Assembly (NCBI GenBank): GCA_900543485.1
Contig: UQRM01000005.1
Location: 46,055 to 110,054 of the forward strand
DNA: 64,000 nt
Direction: 5' to 3'
DNA from: an uncultured Eubacterium sp.
GTDB taxonomy: Bacteria; Bacillota; Clostridia; Peptostreptococcales; Anaerovoracaceae
Below are positions 25,743 through 34,609 of the stretch, in pieces (position 1 is the stretch's first letter; each line of letters begins with the position of its first letter). Below the pieces are notes generated by a model that saw only the letters and a list, made by a program, of their open reading frames with translations, did not search any database and had not been told where the DNA came from. The position numbers were made by a program, and so were the translations under genes.

Positions 25743-26117
25743 ATGAAAATCGACGACATTACCCAGGCCAGTCTGCTGTACGATTTCTACGGGCAGCTGT
25801 TGCCTAAGCGTCAGAGGCAGGTGACGGAGCTGTATCATGAGGAGAATCTGTCGCTTTCGGAGATAGCCGAGGAGTTCGGTATAAGCCGGCAGGGCGTTCA
25901 CGACGCTCTCAAGAATGGCGAGAAGGCGCTGAATGAGTACGAGGAAAAGCTGGGGCTGGTGGAAAAGTTTCAGAGGAGCAGTGACGCCGTAAAGAGAATA
26001 GACACGATCATAGATGGTGTTATTCGATCACTGCAGTCTGAGGATGGCGGTGACAGGAAAAGGACTGCCGAAAAGCTGAGGGAAGTTAAGGATATCATAG
26101 ATAAATTGGAGGAATGA
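25743..26117 (+). CDS. ylxM: YlxM-family (UPF0122) helix-turn-helix protein
   Basis: 124 residues from ATG 25743, with AAGGATGAG 7 bases upstream. A sigma-70 region 4-like helix-turn-helix (LPKRQRQVTELYHEENLSL, EFGISRQGVHDALK) covers residues 15-70, then a coiled tail. YlxM proteins are encoded next to ffh and, in the streptococcal case I recall, modulate the signal recognition particle. It lies 3 bases before ffh. Confidence 0.93.
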   Translation: MKIDDITQASLLYDFYGQLLPKRQRQVTELYHEENLSLSEIAEEFGISRQGVHDALKNGEKALNEYEEKLGLVEKFQRSSDAVKRIDTIIDGVIRSLQSEDGGDRKRTAEKLREVKDIIDKLEE

Positions 26118-26120
26118 TCC

Positions 26121-27461
26121 ATGGCCTTTGAAGGTTTATCGGAAAAGCTGCAGGGAGTCTTTAAAGGACTCAAGGGAAAGGGGAGCCTTACGGAGGCTGA
26201 TATCAACACGGCAATGCGTGAGGTCAAGCTGGCGCTGCTGGAAGCGGATGTCAACTTCAAGGTGGTCAAGGAATTCGTCGCGGCTGTCAAGGAAAAGGCG
26301 TTGGGCGAAGAAGTGATGGCCAGTCTGACACCGGCTCAACAGGTCATAAAGATAGTCAACGAAGAGCTGACAGAGCTGATGGGAGGGACGAACAGTAAAC
26401 TGACGTACTCGCCTAAGGGGTTCACCGTGTATCTGATGGTGGGCCTGCAGGGTACAGGTAAGACGACTACCTGCGGAAAGCTGGCGGCGTATCTGAAGAA
26501 AAACGGGAAAAAGCCGATGCTCTGCGCCTGCGACATATACAGGCCTGCGGCCATAGACCAGCTGGAAATCGTCGGCGAGACGGTAGATACTCCTGTTTTT
26601 ACCATGAGGGATTGCAGGGAGCCGGAGAAGATAGCGCTGGCAGCGATGAAGGAAGCTGAGCGTAAGGGATTCAATGTGCTGATCGTCGATACCGCGGGAC
26701 GCCTGCAGATAGACGAGGAGCTGATGGAAGAGCTGGCTACAATAAAGAGCGCTGTAAAGCCTCACGAGATACTGCTGGTGGTAGATGCTCTGACGGGTCA
26801 GGACGCTGTCAACGCAGCCGAAGGCTTCAATGACAAGCTGGGGATAGACGGGATCATCATGACAAAGATGGACGGTGATTCCAGGGGCGGCGCGGCTCTT
26901 TCAGCCAAAAAGGTGACAGGAAAGCCTATCAAGTTCGTCGGGATGGGAGAAAAGTTCGATGCTCTCGAACCGTTCCATCCTGAGAGGATGGCCAGTCGTA
27001 TTCTGGGAATGGGCGATATGCTGACTCTGATAGAGAAGGCCCAGGAGGATTACGACGAAAAGAAAGCTGCGGAGCTTGAAAAGAAGATAAGGAAGAACAG
27101 TTTCACACTGGAGGACTTCCTGGAACAGATGGGGCAGATAAGGAAGATGGGCGGTATAGCCAAGCTGCTGGATATGATGCCGGGAGTCAATTCCAACGCC
27201 AGAAACAACATCAATCTTGATCAGAGCGAGCGGGAATTCATCCAGATGGAAGCCATCATACAGTCAATGACCAAGGAAGAACGAGAAGATCCAAGCATAT
27301 TGAACGCAAGCCGCAGGAGAAGGATCGCTGCGGGGTGCGGCCAGCCTGTTTCCAAGATAAATCAACTGGTCAAGCGATATAATGATGCCAAGAAAATGAT
27401 GAAGAGCTTTTCGGGCAAGGGCGGCATCGGAAGAATGAACAGAATGTTCCGGGGATTCTAG
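26121..27461 (+). CDS. ffh: Signal recognition particle protein Ffh
   Basis: 446 residues. An N-terminal helical bundle is followed by the GTPase domain with P-loop VGLQGTGKTTTCGKLA, IVDTAGRLQ, TKMDGDSRGGAALS and a C-terminal M domain with conserved RRRRIAAGCGQ, which binds SRP RNA and signal peptides. It targets nascent membrane and secreted proteins to FtsY and the translocon. It stands in its usual place between ylxM and rpsP. Confidence 0.98.
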   Translation: MAFEGLSEKLQGVFKGLKGKGSLTEADINTAMREVKLALLEADVNFKVVKEFVAAVKEKALGEEVMASLTPAQQVIKIVNEELTELMGGTNSKLTYSPKGFTVYLMVGLQGTGKTTTCGKLAAYLKKNGKKPMLCACDIYRPAAIDQLEIVGETVDTPVFTMRDCREPEKIALAAMKEAERKGFNVLIVDTAGRLQIDEELMEELATIKSAVKPHEILLVVDALTGQDAVNAAEGFNDKLGIDGIIMTKMDGDSRGGAALSAKKVTGKPIKFVGMGEKFDALEPFHPERMASRILGMGDMLTLIEKAQEDYDEKKAAELEKKIRKNSFTLEDFLEQMGQIRKMGGIAKLLDMMPGVNSNARNNINLDQSEREFIQMEAIIQSMTKEEREDPSILNASRRRRIAAGCGQPVSKINQLVKRYNDAKKMMKSFSGKGGIGRMNRMFRGF

Positions 27462-27515
27462 GGTCTCCGTGAAATAGAAGAACAAAGGTATTATTAATTA
27501 GGAGGAAATAAAAAA

Positions 27516-27755
27516 ATGGTTAAAATCAGACTTAAGAGAATGGGAGCTCACAAAAAGCCTTTTTATCGTGTTGTCGTGGCTGATATCAGATCACCCAGAG
27601 ACGGCAGGTTCATCGAGGAGATCGGATATTACAATCCGCTGAAAGACCCTGTGGAAATCAAGATAGATGAAGAAGCGGCGAAGAAGTGGCTGGGTAACGG
27701 CGCGCAGCCTACGGACACTGTGAAGAAGCTTTTCAAGCAGACTGGTATTTTATAG
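27516..27755 (+). CDS. rpsP: 30S ribosomal protein S16
   Basis: 79 residues, normal length, starting [20 protein letters not shown], the S16 signature. It is part of the 30S subunit. AGGAGG lies 10 bases before the ATG. It sits between ffh and khpA in the classical Firmicutes order. Confidence 0.98.
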   Translation: MVKIRLKRMGAHKKPFYRVVVADIRSPRDGRFIEEIGYYNPLKDPVEIKIDEEAAKKWLGNGAQPTDTVKKLFKQTGIL

Positions 27756-27770
27756 AAAGCGGTGGAGTAA

Positions 27771-28001
27771 ATGTCAGAATTGGTTAGTGCAATTGCAAAG
27801 TCACTAGTTGAACATCCGGAGGCTGTGGAGGTTTCCGAGTCACAGTCCAATGGCACTACGATCATACAGCTTAAGGTCGCGTCTGACGACATGGGAAAGG
27901 TCATCGGAAAGCAAGGCAGGATAGCCAAGGCTATACGTACCGTCGTAAAGGCGGCAGCGACGAAGGCCAATCTCAGAGTGGTAGTTGAAATAGTTCAATA
28001 G
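27771..28001 (+). CDS. khpA: KH-domain RNA-binding protein KhpA
   Basis: 76 residues consisting of one KH domain with the GxxG loop in KVIGKQGRIAKAIRTVVKAA. KhpA pairs with KhpB and binds RNA, affecting cell division and size in Firmicutes. It lies between rpsP and rimM as usual, and is followed by a terminator-like hairpin at 28011. Confidence 0.95.
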   Translation: MSELVSAIAKSLVEHPEAVEVSESQSNGTTIIQLKVASDDMGKVIGKQGRIAKAIRTVVKAAATKANLRVVVEIVQ

Positions 28002-28010
28002 AGACAGAAG

Positions 28011-28057
28011 GGCTGCCGCATTGACAGAGGAAACGCTGTCAATGCACAGCCTTTTTA
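28011..28057 (+). terminator. Terminator between khpA and rimM
   Basis: Stem GGCTG..CATTGACAG / CTGTCAATG..CAGCC followed by TTTTT. Its place inside the operon suggests partial termination or attenuation of rimM-trmD. Confidence 0.75.
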
Positions 28058-28127
28058 TTACATGTGGCGCCAAAAGCGGTTTGCAGCGGTTATGGGACTG
28101 CGTGAGGCGAGGAAAGATTCGGGGATC

Positions 28128-28625
28128 ATGGAGAAGATAAAGATAGGGAAAATAGTCGGGGCTTTGGGACTTAAAGGAGAGGTCAAGGTCTACAATTACT
28201 CCGACAGACCGGATATATACGAGACGACCCCATCAGTATATGTAGGAGAAATACTGATGGATATCGAAAGGATGAGAGTCCATAAGAACATGGTGATACT
28301 TAAGCTGGATGGGATCTCGGACCGGGATGGAGCGGAGAGACTGAGAGGCCGGGAGATCTGCATCACAGAGAAAGATCTTCCGCCGCTGCCAGAGGGTCAG
28401 TACTATGTCAGGGACATCATTGGCATGGAAGTCGTCGATGAGGACAGCGGTATGCTGGGTCATGTCACCGATGTGCTGCAGAACACAGCGCAGGATATAT
28501 TCCAGGTGGAGCGCCCTGATGGGAGGACAGTGCTGATACCTAAAGTCGACGAATTTGTGCTGGACATAGACGCGGAAAACAGGCGGATCCATGTCAGACT
28601 GATAGAGGGACTGTTGGATCTGTAG
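28128..28625 (+). CDS. rimM: 16S rRNA processing protein RimM
   Basis: 165 residues from ATG 28128 (MEKIKIGKIVGALGLKGEV, the family N-terminus). The N-terminal RimM domain is followed by a PRC-barrel (YYVRDIIGMEVVD, QDIFQVERPDGR, VLIPKVDEFVLDID). It assists maturation of the 30S head near S19. A longer frame back to 28062 runs into the terminator and is rejected. The ribosome binding site is poor (GGGGA). Confidence 0.95.
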   Translation: MEKIKIGKIVGALGLKGEVKVYNYSDRPDIYETTPSVYVGEILMDIERMRVHKNMVILKLDGISDRDGAERLRGREICITEKDLPPLPEGQYYVRDIIGMEVVDEDSGMLGHVTDVLQNTAQDIFQVERPDGRTVLIPKVDEFVLDIDAENRRIHVRLIEGLLDL

Positions 28626-28654
28626 TCCGCGGCGGAAGGATTCGGGAGAGTGGA

Positions 28655-29398
28655 ATGAAAATAGATATACTTACGCTTTTTCCTGAGATGTTCGCGCCGG
28701 TAACGACCAGCAGCATCATGGGAAGAGCGGTCGAACGTGGAATAATCGACGTAAGGCTGACAAACATCAGGGATTTCAGCAACGATAAGCATAACAGAGC
28801 AGACGATTATCCTTTTGGCGGAGGCGGCGGCATGGTGATGATGGCAGACCCGGTGTTTGGCGCGTTGGAAGCGGTATCGGCTGAAGGAAAGAAGATAATA
28901 TACATGTCTCCAAGAGGCAGGGTGCTGGATGGAAGTCTGGTGGAAGAACTTTCGATGCTGGACGAGCTGGTGATACTGTGCGGCCATTACGAAGGAATCG
29001 ATCAGAGGATAATAGATTATTGGGAAATGGAGGAGATCTCTATAGGAGACTATGTACTGACAGGCGGCGAGCTGCCCGCCATGGTGTTGACAGACGCGGT
29101 GGCCAGGCTTCTGCCGGGAGTACTGGGAAATGAGGATTCGGCTATGGATGAGTCCATATATTCGGGCCTGCTGGAGTATCCTCAGTATACGAAGCCGCGT
29201 CAGTACAGAGGGATGGACGTTCCTGAGGTCCTTCTCAACGGAAACCACAGGCTGATAGACTTGTGGCGGTTCAGGGAGTCATTGCTGCTGACAAAAAAAC
29301 GGCGTCCCGATCTCTTTGATGAATTTGTAAAGGAATCGGGAAAGTTATCTAAAGATGAAAGAAAAATGCTGGAAGAAATAATTAAAATAGAGGTATAG
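28655..29398 (+). CDS. trmD: tRNA (guanine-N1-)-methyltransferase TrmD
   Basis: 247 residues, SPOUT knot enzyme. The N-terminus is MKIDILTLFPEMFAPV. SAM-binding knot motifs: LCGHYEGIDQR and SIGDYVLTGGELPAMVL. It methylates G37 of tRNAs reading CNN and some other codons, preventing frameshifts. It lies in its usual place after rimM. rplS, which often follows trmD, is not here. Confidence 0.98.
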   Translation: MKIDILTLFPEMFAPVTTSSIMGRAVERGIIDVRLTNIRDFSNDKHNRADDYPFGGGGGMVMMADPVFGALEAVSAEGKKIIYMSPRGRVLDGSLVEELSMLDELVILCGHYEGIDQRIIDYWEMEEISIGDYVLTGGELPAMVLTDAVARLLPGVLGNEDSAMDESIYSGLLEYPQYTKPRQYRGMDVPEVLLNGNHRLIDLWRFRESLLLTKKRRPDLFDEFVKESGKLSKDERKMLEEIIKIEV

Positions 29399-29437
29399 TA
29401 GATTGCAAGGGCAGATTCTTTAGTGTAAAATAAAGTG

Positions 29438-30487
29438 ATGAAAACAAAATTAAGCAAGAAGACAAAGCGAATAATAGCTGTTTATCTGGCAGCATTGCTT
29501 TTACTATATATCATCGTTGAGGTCCTGCCGGAGGTGACTGATATCTTTGAAACGACTCAGACACTGGAACCGGGAACGTTGAGAATAGCATATGAGACGA
29601 CAGGGTATCTGATAAAGGATGAATCCGTTGGTATTGCACCGGAATCCGGAGATATACAGTATCTGGTAGCAGTGGGGACTGCTGTCAAGAAAGGATATCC
29701 GATAGTGTCTGTTACGCCTGACGGCGAGAGCAATCAGGATGCGAGGTTCGGCGAATACATGAACAAGCTGGATGGCTACGAAGGATTGTCGGAGGAATAC
29801 AATTCTCCCATAAGCGGGGTGTTCAGTCTGACTGTAGACGGATATGAGGACTACTTCACACCGGACAAGATGGACAAGATAAAGCGGGAAACGGTCGAGA
29901 GCCTTTCGTACAAATCAGCCAATCTGGAACGCAGCTCGGTGATAGAGGGAGAACCGATCTATAAGGTCTCCAACGACGATAACTGGTATGTTCTCTGCTG
30001 GGTGGACAAGGAGACCGCGGAAAGCTATTCGGAAGGCCGGGCCGTGTCGCTGGAGCTCCCTGAAGGCACTGTAGACGCCAGCGTTCACAGTGTCAGAGAG
30101 GACGGAGACGATTACAGAGTGATATTCTACCTCAACGTGTACTATGAAGCATTCTGTGAGAGCCGTGCTGTCGACATGTCCATCGTGACAAGTGACAACG
30201 AAGGGCTGCTGGTGGACAACAAGTGCATCGTGGAAAAGAACGGACAGCAGGGCGTATACGTGGTCGACAAAAATGGCGATTACGTCTTCACGAGGATAAG
30301 CGTCATTTCCACCGATGGCGAACAGTCAGTGATAGAGGACGCGACATTCGTGGATGAGGAAGGAAACCAGGTATATACTGTAGATGTCTATGATGAAGTG
30401 CTCAAACATCCGGAAAACGCGCTGAGATCCGACCTTCAGAAGGAGAGCGAGTCATCCGGAGGCGACGGGGACCAGAAGGAGGAATGA
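29438..30487 (+). CDS. HlyD-like membrane-anchored protein
   Basis: 349 residues. A basic start is followed by one membrane span (IIAVYLAALLLLYIIVEVLP) and an extracytoplasmic part with a lipoyl-like barrel (IAPESGDIQYLVAVGTAVKK, YNSPISGVFSLTVDGYED) as in HlyD-type adaptors. The acidic tail is GGDGDQKEE. It is found next to yggS-sepF in many Clostridia, and its role is unknown. No transporter partner is nearby, so a division- or envelope-related role is possible. The next gene begins within its stop. Confidence 0.75.
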   Translation: MKTKLSKKTKRIIAVYLAALLLLYIIVEVLPEVTDIFETTQTLEPGTLRIAYETTGYLIKDESVGIAPESGDIQYLVAVGTAVKKGYPIVSVTPDGESNQDARFGEYMNKLDGYEGLSEEYNSPISGVFSLTVDGYEDYFTPDKMDKIKRETVESLSYKSANLERSSVIEGEPIYKVSNDDNWYVLCWVDKETAESYSEGRAVSLELPEGTVDASVHSVREDGDDYRVIFYLNVYYEAFCESRAVDMSIVTSDNEGLLVDNKCIVEKNGQQGVYVVDKNGDYVFTRISVISTDGEQSVIEDATFVDEEGNQVYTVDVYDEVLKHPENALRSDLQKESESSGGDGDQKEE

Positions 30488-30489
30488 GT

Positions 30490-31191
30490 ATGGAGGACAT
30501 AAGAGCCAATCTGAAGAAGATAAACGATCAGATAAAGACGGCTGCGGAGAGCTGCGGCAGGAGTGCTGATGATGTGCTGCTGGTGGCGGTGAGCAAGACG
30601 CGGACTCCGGAAGAGATAAATACGGCTATAGACGCAGGCGTTACGGATATAGGAGAAAACAAGGTCCAGGAGATAATGGACAAGTATGACGATATCAAGC
30701 CTGTGAGATGGCATATGATAGGTCATCTGCAGACCAACAAGGTCAAGTATATAATAGATAAGGTATCCATGATACATTCGGTAGATTCATATAAACTGGC
30801 GGCGGAGATAAACAGAAGAGCTGCCGGTAAGGGGATCACTATGGATATACTTATACAGGTGAATTCAGCTCAGGAGGACAGCAAGTTTGGCATAACCACT
30901 GACGAGACTGAGGGGCTGATAAAGGAGATACTGGATAACTGCGAGAATGTGAGGATAAGAGGCTTGATGTGTATCGCCCCTTACGCTGACGATCCGGAGG
31001 ACATCAAGATATACTTCGATCAGGTCAAGGAGCAGTATGACAGATTCGGGAGGATAGAGCATCCGAGGCTGGATTTCAAATATCTGTCGATGGGCATGTC
31101 CCATGATTTCCAGGTCGCTATAGAGGCCGGATCTAATCTGGTAAGGGTGGGAAGCGCCATTTTCGGCGAGAGAGATTATAGTAAATTGTAG
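30490..31191 (+). CDS. yggS: YggS-family pyridoxal phosphate homeostasis protein
   Basis: 233 residues, alanine-racemase-like barrel. The PLP lysine lies in LLVAVSKTRTPEEI. Other motifs are IGENKVQEIMDK, WHMIGHLQTNKVKY and LSMGMSHDFQVAIEAGSNLVRVGSAIFG. It binds PLP and keeps vitamin B6 pools balanced; no enzymatic activity is established. ATG 30490 has AAGGAGG 7 bases upstream, better than ATG 30484. Confidence 0.95.
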   Translation: MEDIRANLKKINDQIKTAAESCGRSADDVLLVAVSKTRTPEEINTAIDAGVTDIGENKVQEIMDKYDDIKPVRWHMIGHLQTNKVKYIIDKVSMIHSVDSYKLAAEINRRAAGKGITMDILIQVNSAQEDSKFGITTDETEGLIKEILDNCENVRIRGLMCIAPYADDPEDIKIYFDQVKEQYDRFGRIEHPRLDFKYLSMGMSHDFQVAIEAGSNLVRVGSAIFGERDYSKL

Positions 31192-31200
31192 GAGGTAATC

Positions 31201-31692
31201 ATGGGCGTTTTTAATAAGTTCAAGGATCTGATGGGCTTTGAGGAGTACGAAGAAGAGGATGAAATGGAGATGGAAGAGGAGGATTACGGTACCGAAAGGA
31301 AGTCGGTAGATACGAGGCAGCCTCTCACATCTCAGCCAAGGTATGATAACAACGTTGTTTCAATGCAGAACAGGACGGTGAAAGCGTTGACGAGCAAATT
31401 CAAACTTATGGTAATAGAGCCGAAGGGTTTTGATGAGTGTTCCAAGCTGGTGGACAGCCTCAAGAGCAGAAAACCGATAATAGTGAATCTGGAAAAGCTG
31501 GATTCAGATACGGCCAGGAAGATATTCGACTTTCTGGGAGGAGCTACCTATGCTCTCAACGGAAATGTGCAGAAGGTCGCCAATAATATTTTCGTATTCG
31601 CTCCGGAAAACGTATCGATAACTGCAGAAGGGGACAGCAAACCGTATAATTTCGTCGGCGGTAACGCGGACGAAATCAATCCGTGGAAATAG
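31201..31692 (+). CDS. sepF: Cell division protein SepF
   Basis: 163 residues. The N-terminal amphipathic membrane-targeting helix is MGVFNKFKDLMGFEEY, followed by an acidic linker and the conserved core RKPIIVNLEKLDSDTARKIF, DFLGGATYALNG and NIFVFAPENVSI. SepF bundles FtsZ filaments at the septum. It stands between yggS and divIVA, as in other Gram-positives. Confidence 0.97.
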   Translation: MGVFNKFKDLMGFEEYEEEDEMEMEEEDYGTERKSVDTRQPLTSQPRYDNNVVSMQNRTVKALTSKFKLMVIEPKGFDECSKLVDSLKSRKPIIVNLEKLDSDTARKIFDFLGGATYALNGNVQKVANNIFVFAPENVSITAEGDSKPYNFVGGNADEINPWK

Positions 31693-31703
31693 GAGGAAAT
31701 GGG

Positions 31704-32318
31704 ATGATAAGACCGGTAGACATACAGGAGAAGGAATTTGGACGAGGCGTGCGCGGTTACAGGGAAGACGAAGTAAATCAATTTCTGGATGAGATAACGG
31801 TGGATCTGGAGAGGCTTCTCAACGAGCTTCGGGAGACAAAAGAGGAGAATAGCCGTCTGGTTGAAGAACTGGAACGATACAGGAGCTCCGAAGGTACAGT
31901 AGTGGAGACTCTGGAGGCGGCGAAATCTCTGATGGCTGATATTTCGGCCAGCGCGGAGAAGAGAGCTGATATTTTGTTGAAAAATGCTGAGCTGGATGCA
32001 CAGTTGATGCAGAAGAATGCCAAGGACGCGGCGGACAGAATAGCTGAAGAAAGTCAGGCTATGAAAAATCGATTCGTGGACTTCAGGAACAGGTATAAGA
32101 AGCTCCTTGAGTCGGAGCTGCAGCGATTCGAATCTCTCAGCGGCGAGATGTTTCCTGAGCTTGGTATCGATGATTTTGACGATCTGCCGGGAGCGGAGCC
32201 GCAGCAGGCCAGAGGGCCTGCGAAGAAAGTTCCGCAGCCCAATGCGGGGACGTTCCATTACCAGGGAGGCGGCCGTGAGGTACGCAGGCAGGAAACCATA
32301 AGGAACGTGAAAAAGTAA
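31704..32318 (+). CDS. divIVA: DivIVA-family cell division protein
   Basis: 204 residues from ATG 31704, with AGGAGG 7 bases upstream. The N-terminal DivIVA domain is MIRPVDIQEKEFGRGVRGYR, with DEVNQFLDEI, then long coiled coil to about residue 150 and a variable proline- and glutamine-containing tail. It recognises curved membrane at poles and septum and organises division or growth proteins. Confidence 0.94.
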   Translation: MIRPVDIQEKEFGRGVRGYREDEVNQFLDEITVDLERLLNELRETKEENSRLVEELERYRSSEGTVVETLEAAKSLMADISASAEKRADILLKNAELDAQLMQKNAKDAADRIAEESQAMKNRFVDFRNRYKKLLESELQRFESLSGEMFPELGIDDFDDLPGAEPQQARGPAKKVPQPNAGTFHYQGGGREVRRQETIRNVKK

Positions 32319-32334
32319 GCGAGATAAAGGAGGC

Positions 32335-32350
32335 GGGGCGGAAACGCCCC
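32335..32350 (+). terminator. GC hairpin between divIVA and lspA
   Basis: GGGGCG-GAAA-CGCCCC, very stable, followed by ATTTTCATTTTC. It may terminate weakly. It also lies between an AAAGGAGG (32327-32333) and the lspA ATG. Confidence 0.55.
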
Positions 32351-32365
32351 ATTTTCATTTTCAAT

Positions 32366-32833
32366 ATGATATATTTTATTGTGACAGCAGCCGTCATACT
32401 GGTGGATCAGCTGGTGAAGCGCGCGGTACTTTCCAATATGACTGTGGGTGAAACGATACCGTTGCTGGAAAATATATTCCATATAACGTATGTGCAGAAC
32501 AGAGGCGCCGCTTTCAGCATGTGGGAGCAGCAGTGGGTGGTGCTGATAGTGATCCCCACGGTAGCGCTGGCAGCAGGGCTGGTTCTCATTTACATCAAGA
32601 GGGAGACCTGGAGCCGTCTGACATTACTTTCAGTGGCTCTCATATGCGGCGGAGGGATAGGAAATCTGATGGACAGGATAATGCAGGGATATGTGGTGGA
32701 CATGTTCGACTGCAGATTTTTTCCTTTTTTTGATTTTCCGGTCTTCAATGTAGCGGATATATCCATCTGCGTCGGGTGTGGTCTTCTGCTTCTCGATGTT
32801 ATCTTTCTCGAAGGGAAGAGGCAGGTGAAATAA
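32366..32833 (+). CDS. lspA: Lipoprotein signal peptidase (signal peptidase II)
   Basis: 155 residues with four membrane spans. Motifs: VILVDQLVKRAVL, NRGAAFSMW, catalytic Asp in GGGIGNLMDRIMQGYVVDMF, and the second Asp in VFNVADISICVG. It cleaves lipoprotein signal peptides such as that of TupA. ATG 32366 gives the family N-terminus. No Shine-Dalgarno lies in the usual window; the nearest AGGAGG is 32 bases away, beyond a strong hairpin. Confidence 0.95.
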   Translation: MIYFIVTAAVILVDQLVKRAVLSNMTVGETIPLLENIFHITYVQNRGAAFSMWEQQWVVLIVIPTVALAAGLVLIYIKRETWSRLTLLSVALICGGGIGNLMDRIMQGYVVDMFDCRFFPFFDFPVFNVADISICVGCGLLLLDVIFLEGKRQVK

Positions 32834-33786
32834 TGGCAGAAGACAGAAAGCAGAGGATGGAGACGTTCACCGTGTCGGGGGACATGGCGGGGAAAAGGCT
32901 GGATGTGGTCATCTCAGCTGCCTTTGATGAGTATTCGAGGAGCTTCATCCAGAAGCTGCTGGAAGGCGGCAGCGTCATGGTCAACGGGCAGGTATGTACC
33001 GAGAAGAAGCGCAGGGCGTTGGAAGGAGATGCAGTCTCCATGTCGGTGCCGGAGCCGGAGAAGATAGAGGTAAAGGAAGAAGATATCCCGCTGGATATCG
33101 TTTATGAAGACGACGAGCTACTGGTGGTGGACAAGCCTGCCGGGATGGTGGTCCATCCGGCGCCCGGCAACTATTCCGGGACTCTTGTCAATGCGCTGAT
33201 GTATCACTGTGGAGACAGCCTTTCGTCCATCAATGGCGTCATACGGCCCGGGATAGTGCACAGGATAGATAAGGATACCAGCGGCCTGCTGATGGTGGCT
33301 AAGAGCGACAGGGCTCATGGCAGTCTCTCGCGTCAGCTTCAGGAGCATTCCATAACAAGAAAGTATAAGGCCATAGTGTGCGATAATATAAAAGAGCAGG
33401 AGGGGACTGTCGACAGGCCTATAGGCCGCGACAGCGCCAACAGGCTGAGGAATGCGGTGACAGATGTGAATTCAAAAGAGGCGGTGACTCATTACAGGGT
33501 GCTGGAGCGGTTCGGAAGATTCACTCTGATAGAAGCGAGGCTGGAGACAGGACGCACCCATCAGATAAGGGTGCATATGTCTTATATCAGACACCCATTG
33601 CTGGGAGACAGCCTGTATGGCCCGTCGGGAAGCAAGGCGGCTGGAAAGCTGGGAGCGAAGCGTCAGATGCTCCATGCGGGAGTTCTGGGGTTCATTCATC
33701 CGGTTACGGGGCAATATATGGAATTCGAAAGCCCGTTGCCGGAGGACTTTGCCGCCGTTTTGAAAAAGCTGAGAAACCTTGTCTGA
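32833..33786 (+). CDS. rluD: RluA/RluD-family 23S rRNA pseudouridine synthase
   Basis: 317 residues from ATG 32833, which overlaps the lspA stop by one base (TAATG). An N-terminal S4 RNA-binding domain (GKRLDVVISAAFDEYSRSFI, GGSVMVNGQ) precedes the catalytic domain with Asp in IVHRIDKDTSGLLMVAKSD and TGRTHQIRVHMSYIRHPLLG. It modifies the large-subunit rRNA. The gene pair lspA-rluD is standard in Firmicutes. Confidence 0.95.
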   Translation: MAEDRKQRMETFTVSGDMAGKRLDVVISAAFDEYSRSFIQKLLEGGSVMVNGQVCTEKKRRALEGDAVSMSVPEPEKIEVKEEDIPLDIVYEDDELLVVDKPAGMVVHPAPGNYSGTLVNALMYHCGDSLSSINGVIRPGIVHRIDKDTSGLLMVAKSDRAHGSLSRQLQEHSITRKYKAIVCDNIKEQEGTVDRPIGRDSANRLRNAVTDVNSKEAVTHYRVLERFGRFTLIEARLETGRTHQIRVHMSYIRHPLLGDSLYGPSGSKAAGKLGAKRQMLHAGVLGFIHPVTGQYMEFESPLPEDFAAVLKKLRNLV

Positions 33787-33813
33787 GAGTGATTTTGTTT
33801 CGGAGGGACTGAT

Positions 33814-34458
33814 ATGGGGAAGATAGTATTCAAACCGGGAACGATGCTCAATCCTGTTCCGGCCGTGATGGTATCGTGCGGTGACGGCCAGGTGAAAAAC
33901 ATAATAACAATAGCCTGGACAGGCATCATAAACTCCGATCCGCCTATCACATATGTATCGGTGAGAAAATCCAGGTATTCTCATGACATAATAGAGCGGA
34001 CCGGGGAATTCGTGATAAATCTCACTACGGAAAAGCTGGCTTTTGCCGCTGATTACTGTGGCGTCAGATCGGGACGGGATGTAGACAAGTTCGAGCAGCA
34101 GAAACTGACGGCGATAGAGAGCCGGATCGTGAGCTGTCCGTCCATAGAGGAATCGCCTGTCAACATAGAATGCCGTGTGATGGAGAAAAAAGAGTATCCT
34201 ACTCATGATATGTTCATAGCTGAGATCGTCAGCGTATCAGTCGACGAATCACTGATGGATGAAAACGGCAGACTGTGTCTGGACGAAGCGGGGCTCGTCG
34301 CTTATAACCATGGCCATTATTTTGCTCTTGCGAAGAGGGCGCTGGGAAGGTTCGGGTTCTCAGTGATGAAACCGAAGACCAGGAAGCGTATCGAGGCGAA
34401 GAACCGAAGAGACGGGAAGAGAAAGGACTCCACTAAGAGAGGCCGACGGAGAAAGTGA
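33814..34458 (+). CDS. Flavin reductase-like (flavoredoxin) FMN-binding protein
   Basis: 214 residues of the split-barrel flavin reductase fold: PVPAVMVSCGDGQVKNIITI, IINSDPPITYVSVRKSRYSH, GEFVINLT. The last 35 residues are unusually basic (RKRIEAKNRRDGKRKD, RGRRRK), which could contact nucleic acid or be disordered. It probably transfers electrons via FMN in the cytoplasm. It ends the lspA-rluD unit 27 bases after rluD. Confidence 0.9.
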   Translation: MGKIVFKPGTMLNPVPAVMVSCGDGQVKNIITIAWTGIINSDPPITYVSVRKSRYSHDIIERTGEFVINLTTEKLAFAADYCGVRSGRDVDKFEQQKLTAIESRIVSCPSIEESPVNIECRVMEKKEYPTHDMFIAEIVSVSVDESLMDENGRLCLDEAGLVAYNHGHYFALAKRALGRFGFSVMKPKTRKRIEAKNRRDGKRKDSTKRGRRRK

Positions 34459-34471
34459 AATCCGGTCTCGT

Positions 34472-34609
34472 TCAGGTCCTGGTACGCACCTGGCTGTCGA
34501 TCTGAAAATCGGATTTCAGATGCTGAAGACAGTCTTCGCATACGTGGCCGGTCTTGAATACGTGCAGATCGCCGTATACGCAGCCGCACAGCGTGCATGT
34601 CTTTTTCAT
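34472..34609 (-). CDS. 45-residue CxxC small zinc-ribbon-like protein
   Basis: Short gene on the minus strand from ATG 34609 with a strong GAAAGGAGG 7 bases upstream. The protein begins MKKTCTLCGCVYGD, has a second pair VCEDCLQHL, and ends with TRT. Cys5, Cys8, Cys24 and Cys27 are spaced like a zinc ribbon or rubredoxin-like knuckle. I know no name for it. It is convergent with the flavin reductase gene, 14 bases from its stop. Confidence 0.7.
   Translation of the reverse strand: MKKTCTLCGCVYGDLHVFKTGHVCEDCLQHLKSDFQIDSQVRTRT

Noticed and set aside
28062..28127. N-terminal extension of RimM back to 28062
   Set aside because: It would start just after the terminator's T run and gives residues unlike the RimM family; ATG 28128 gives the expected start.
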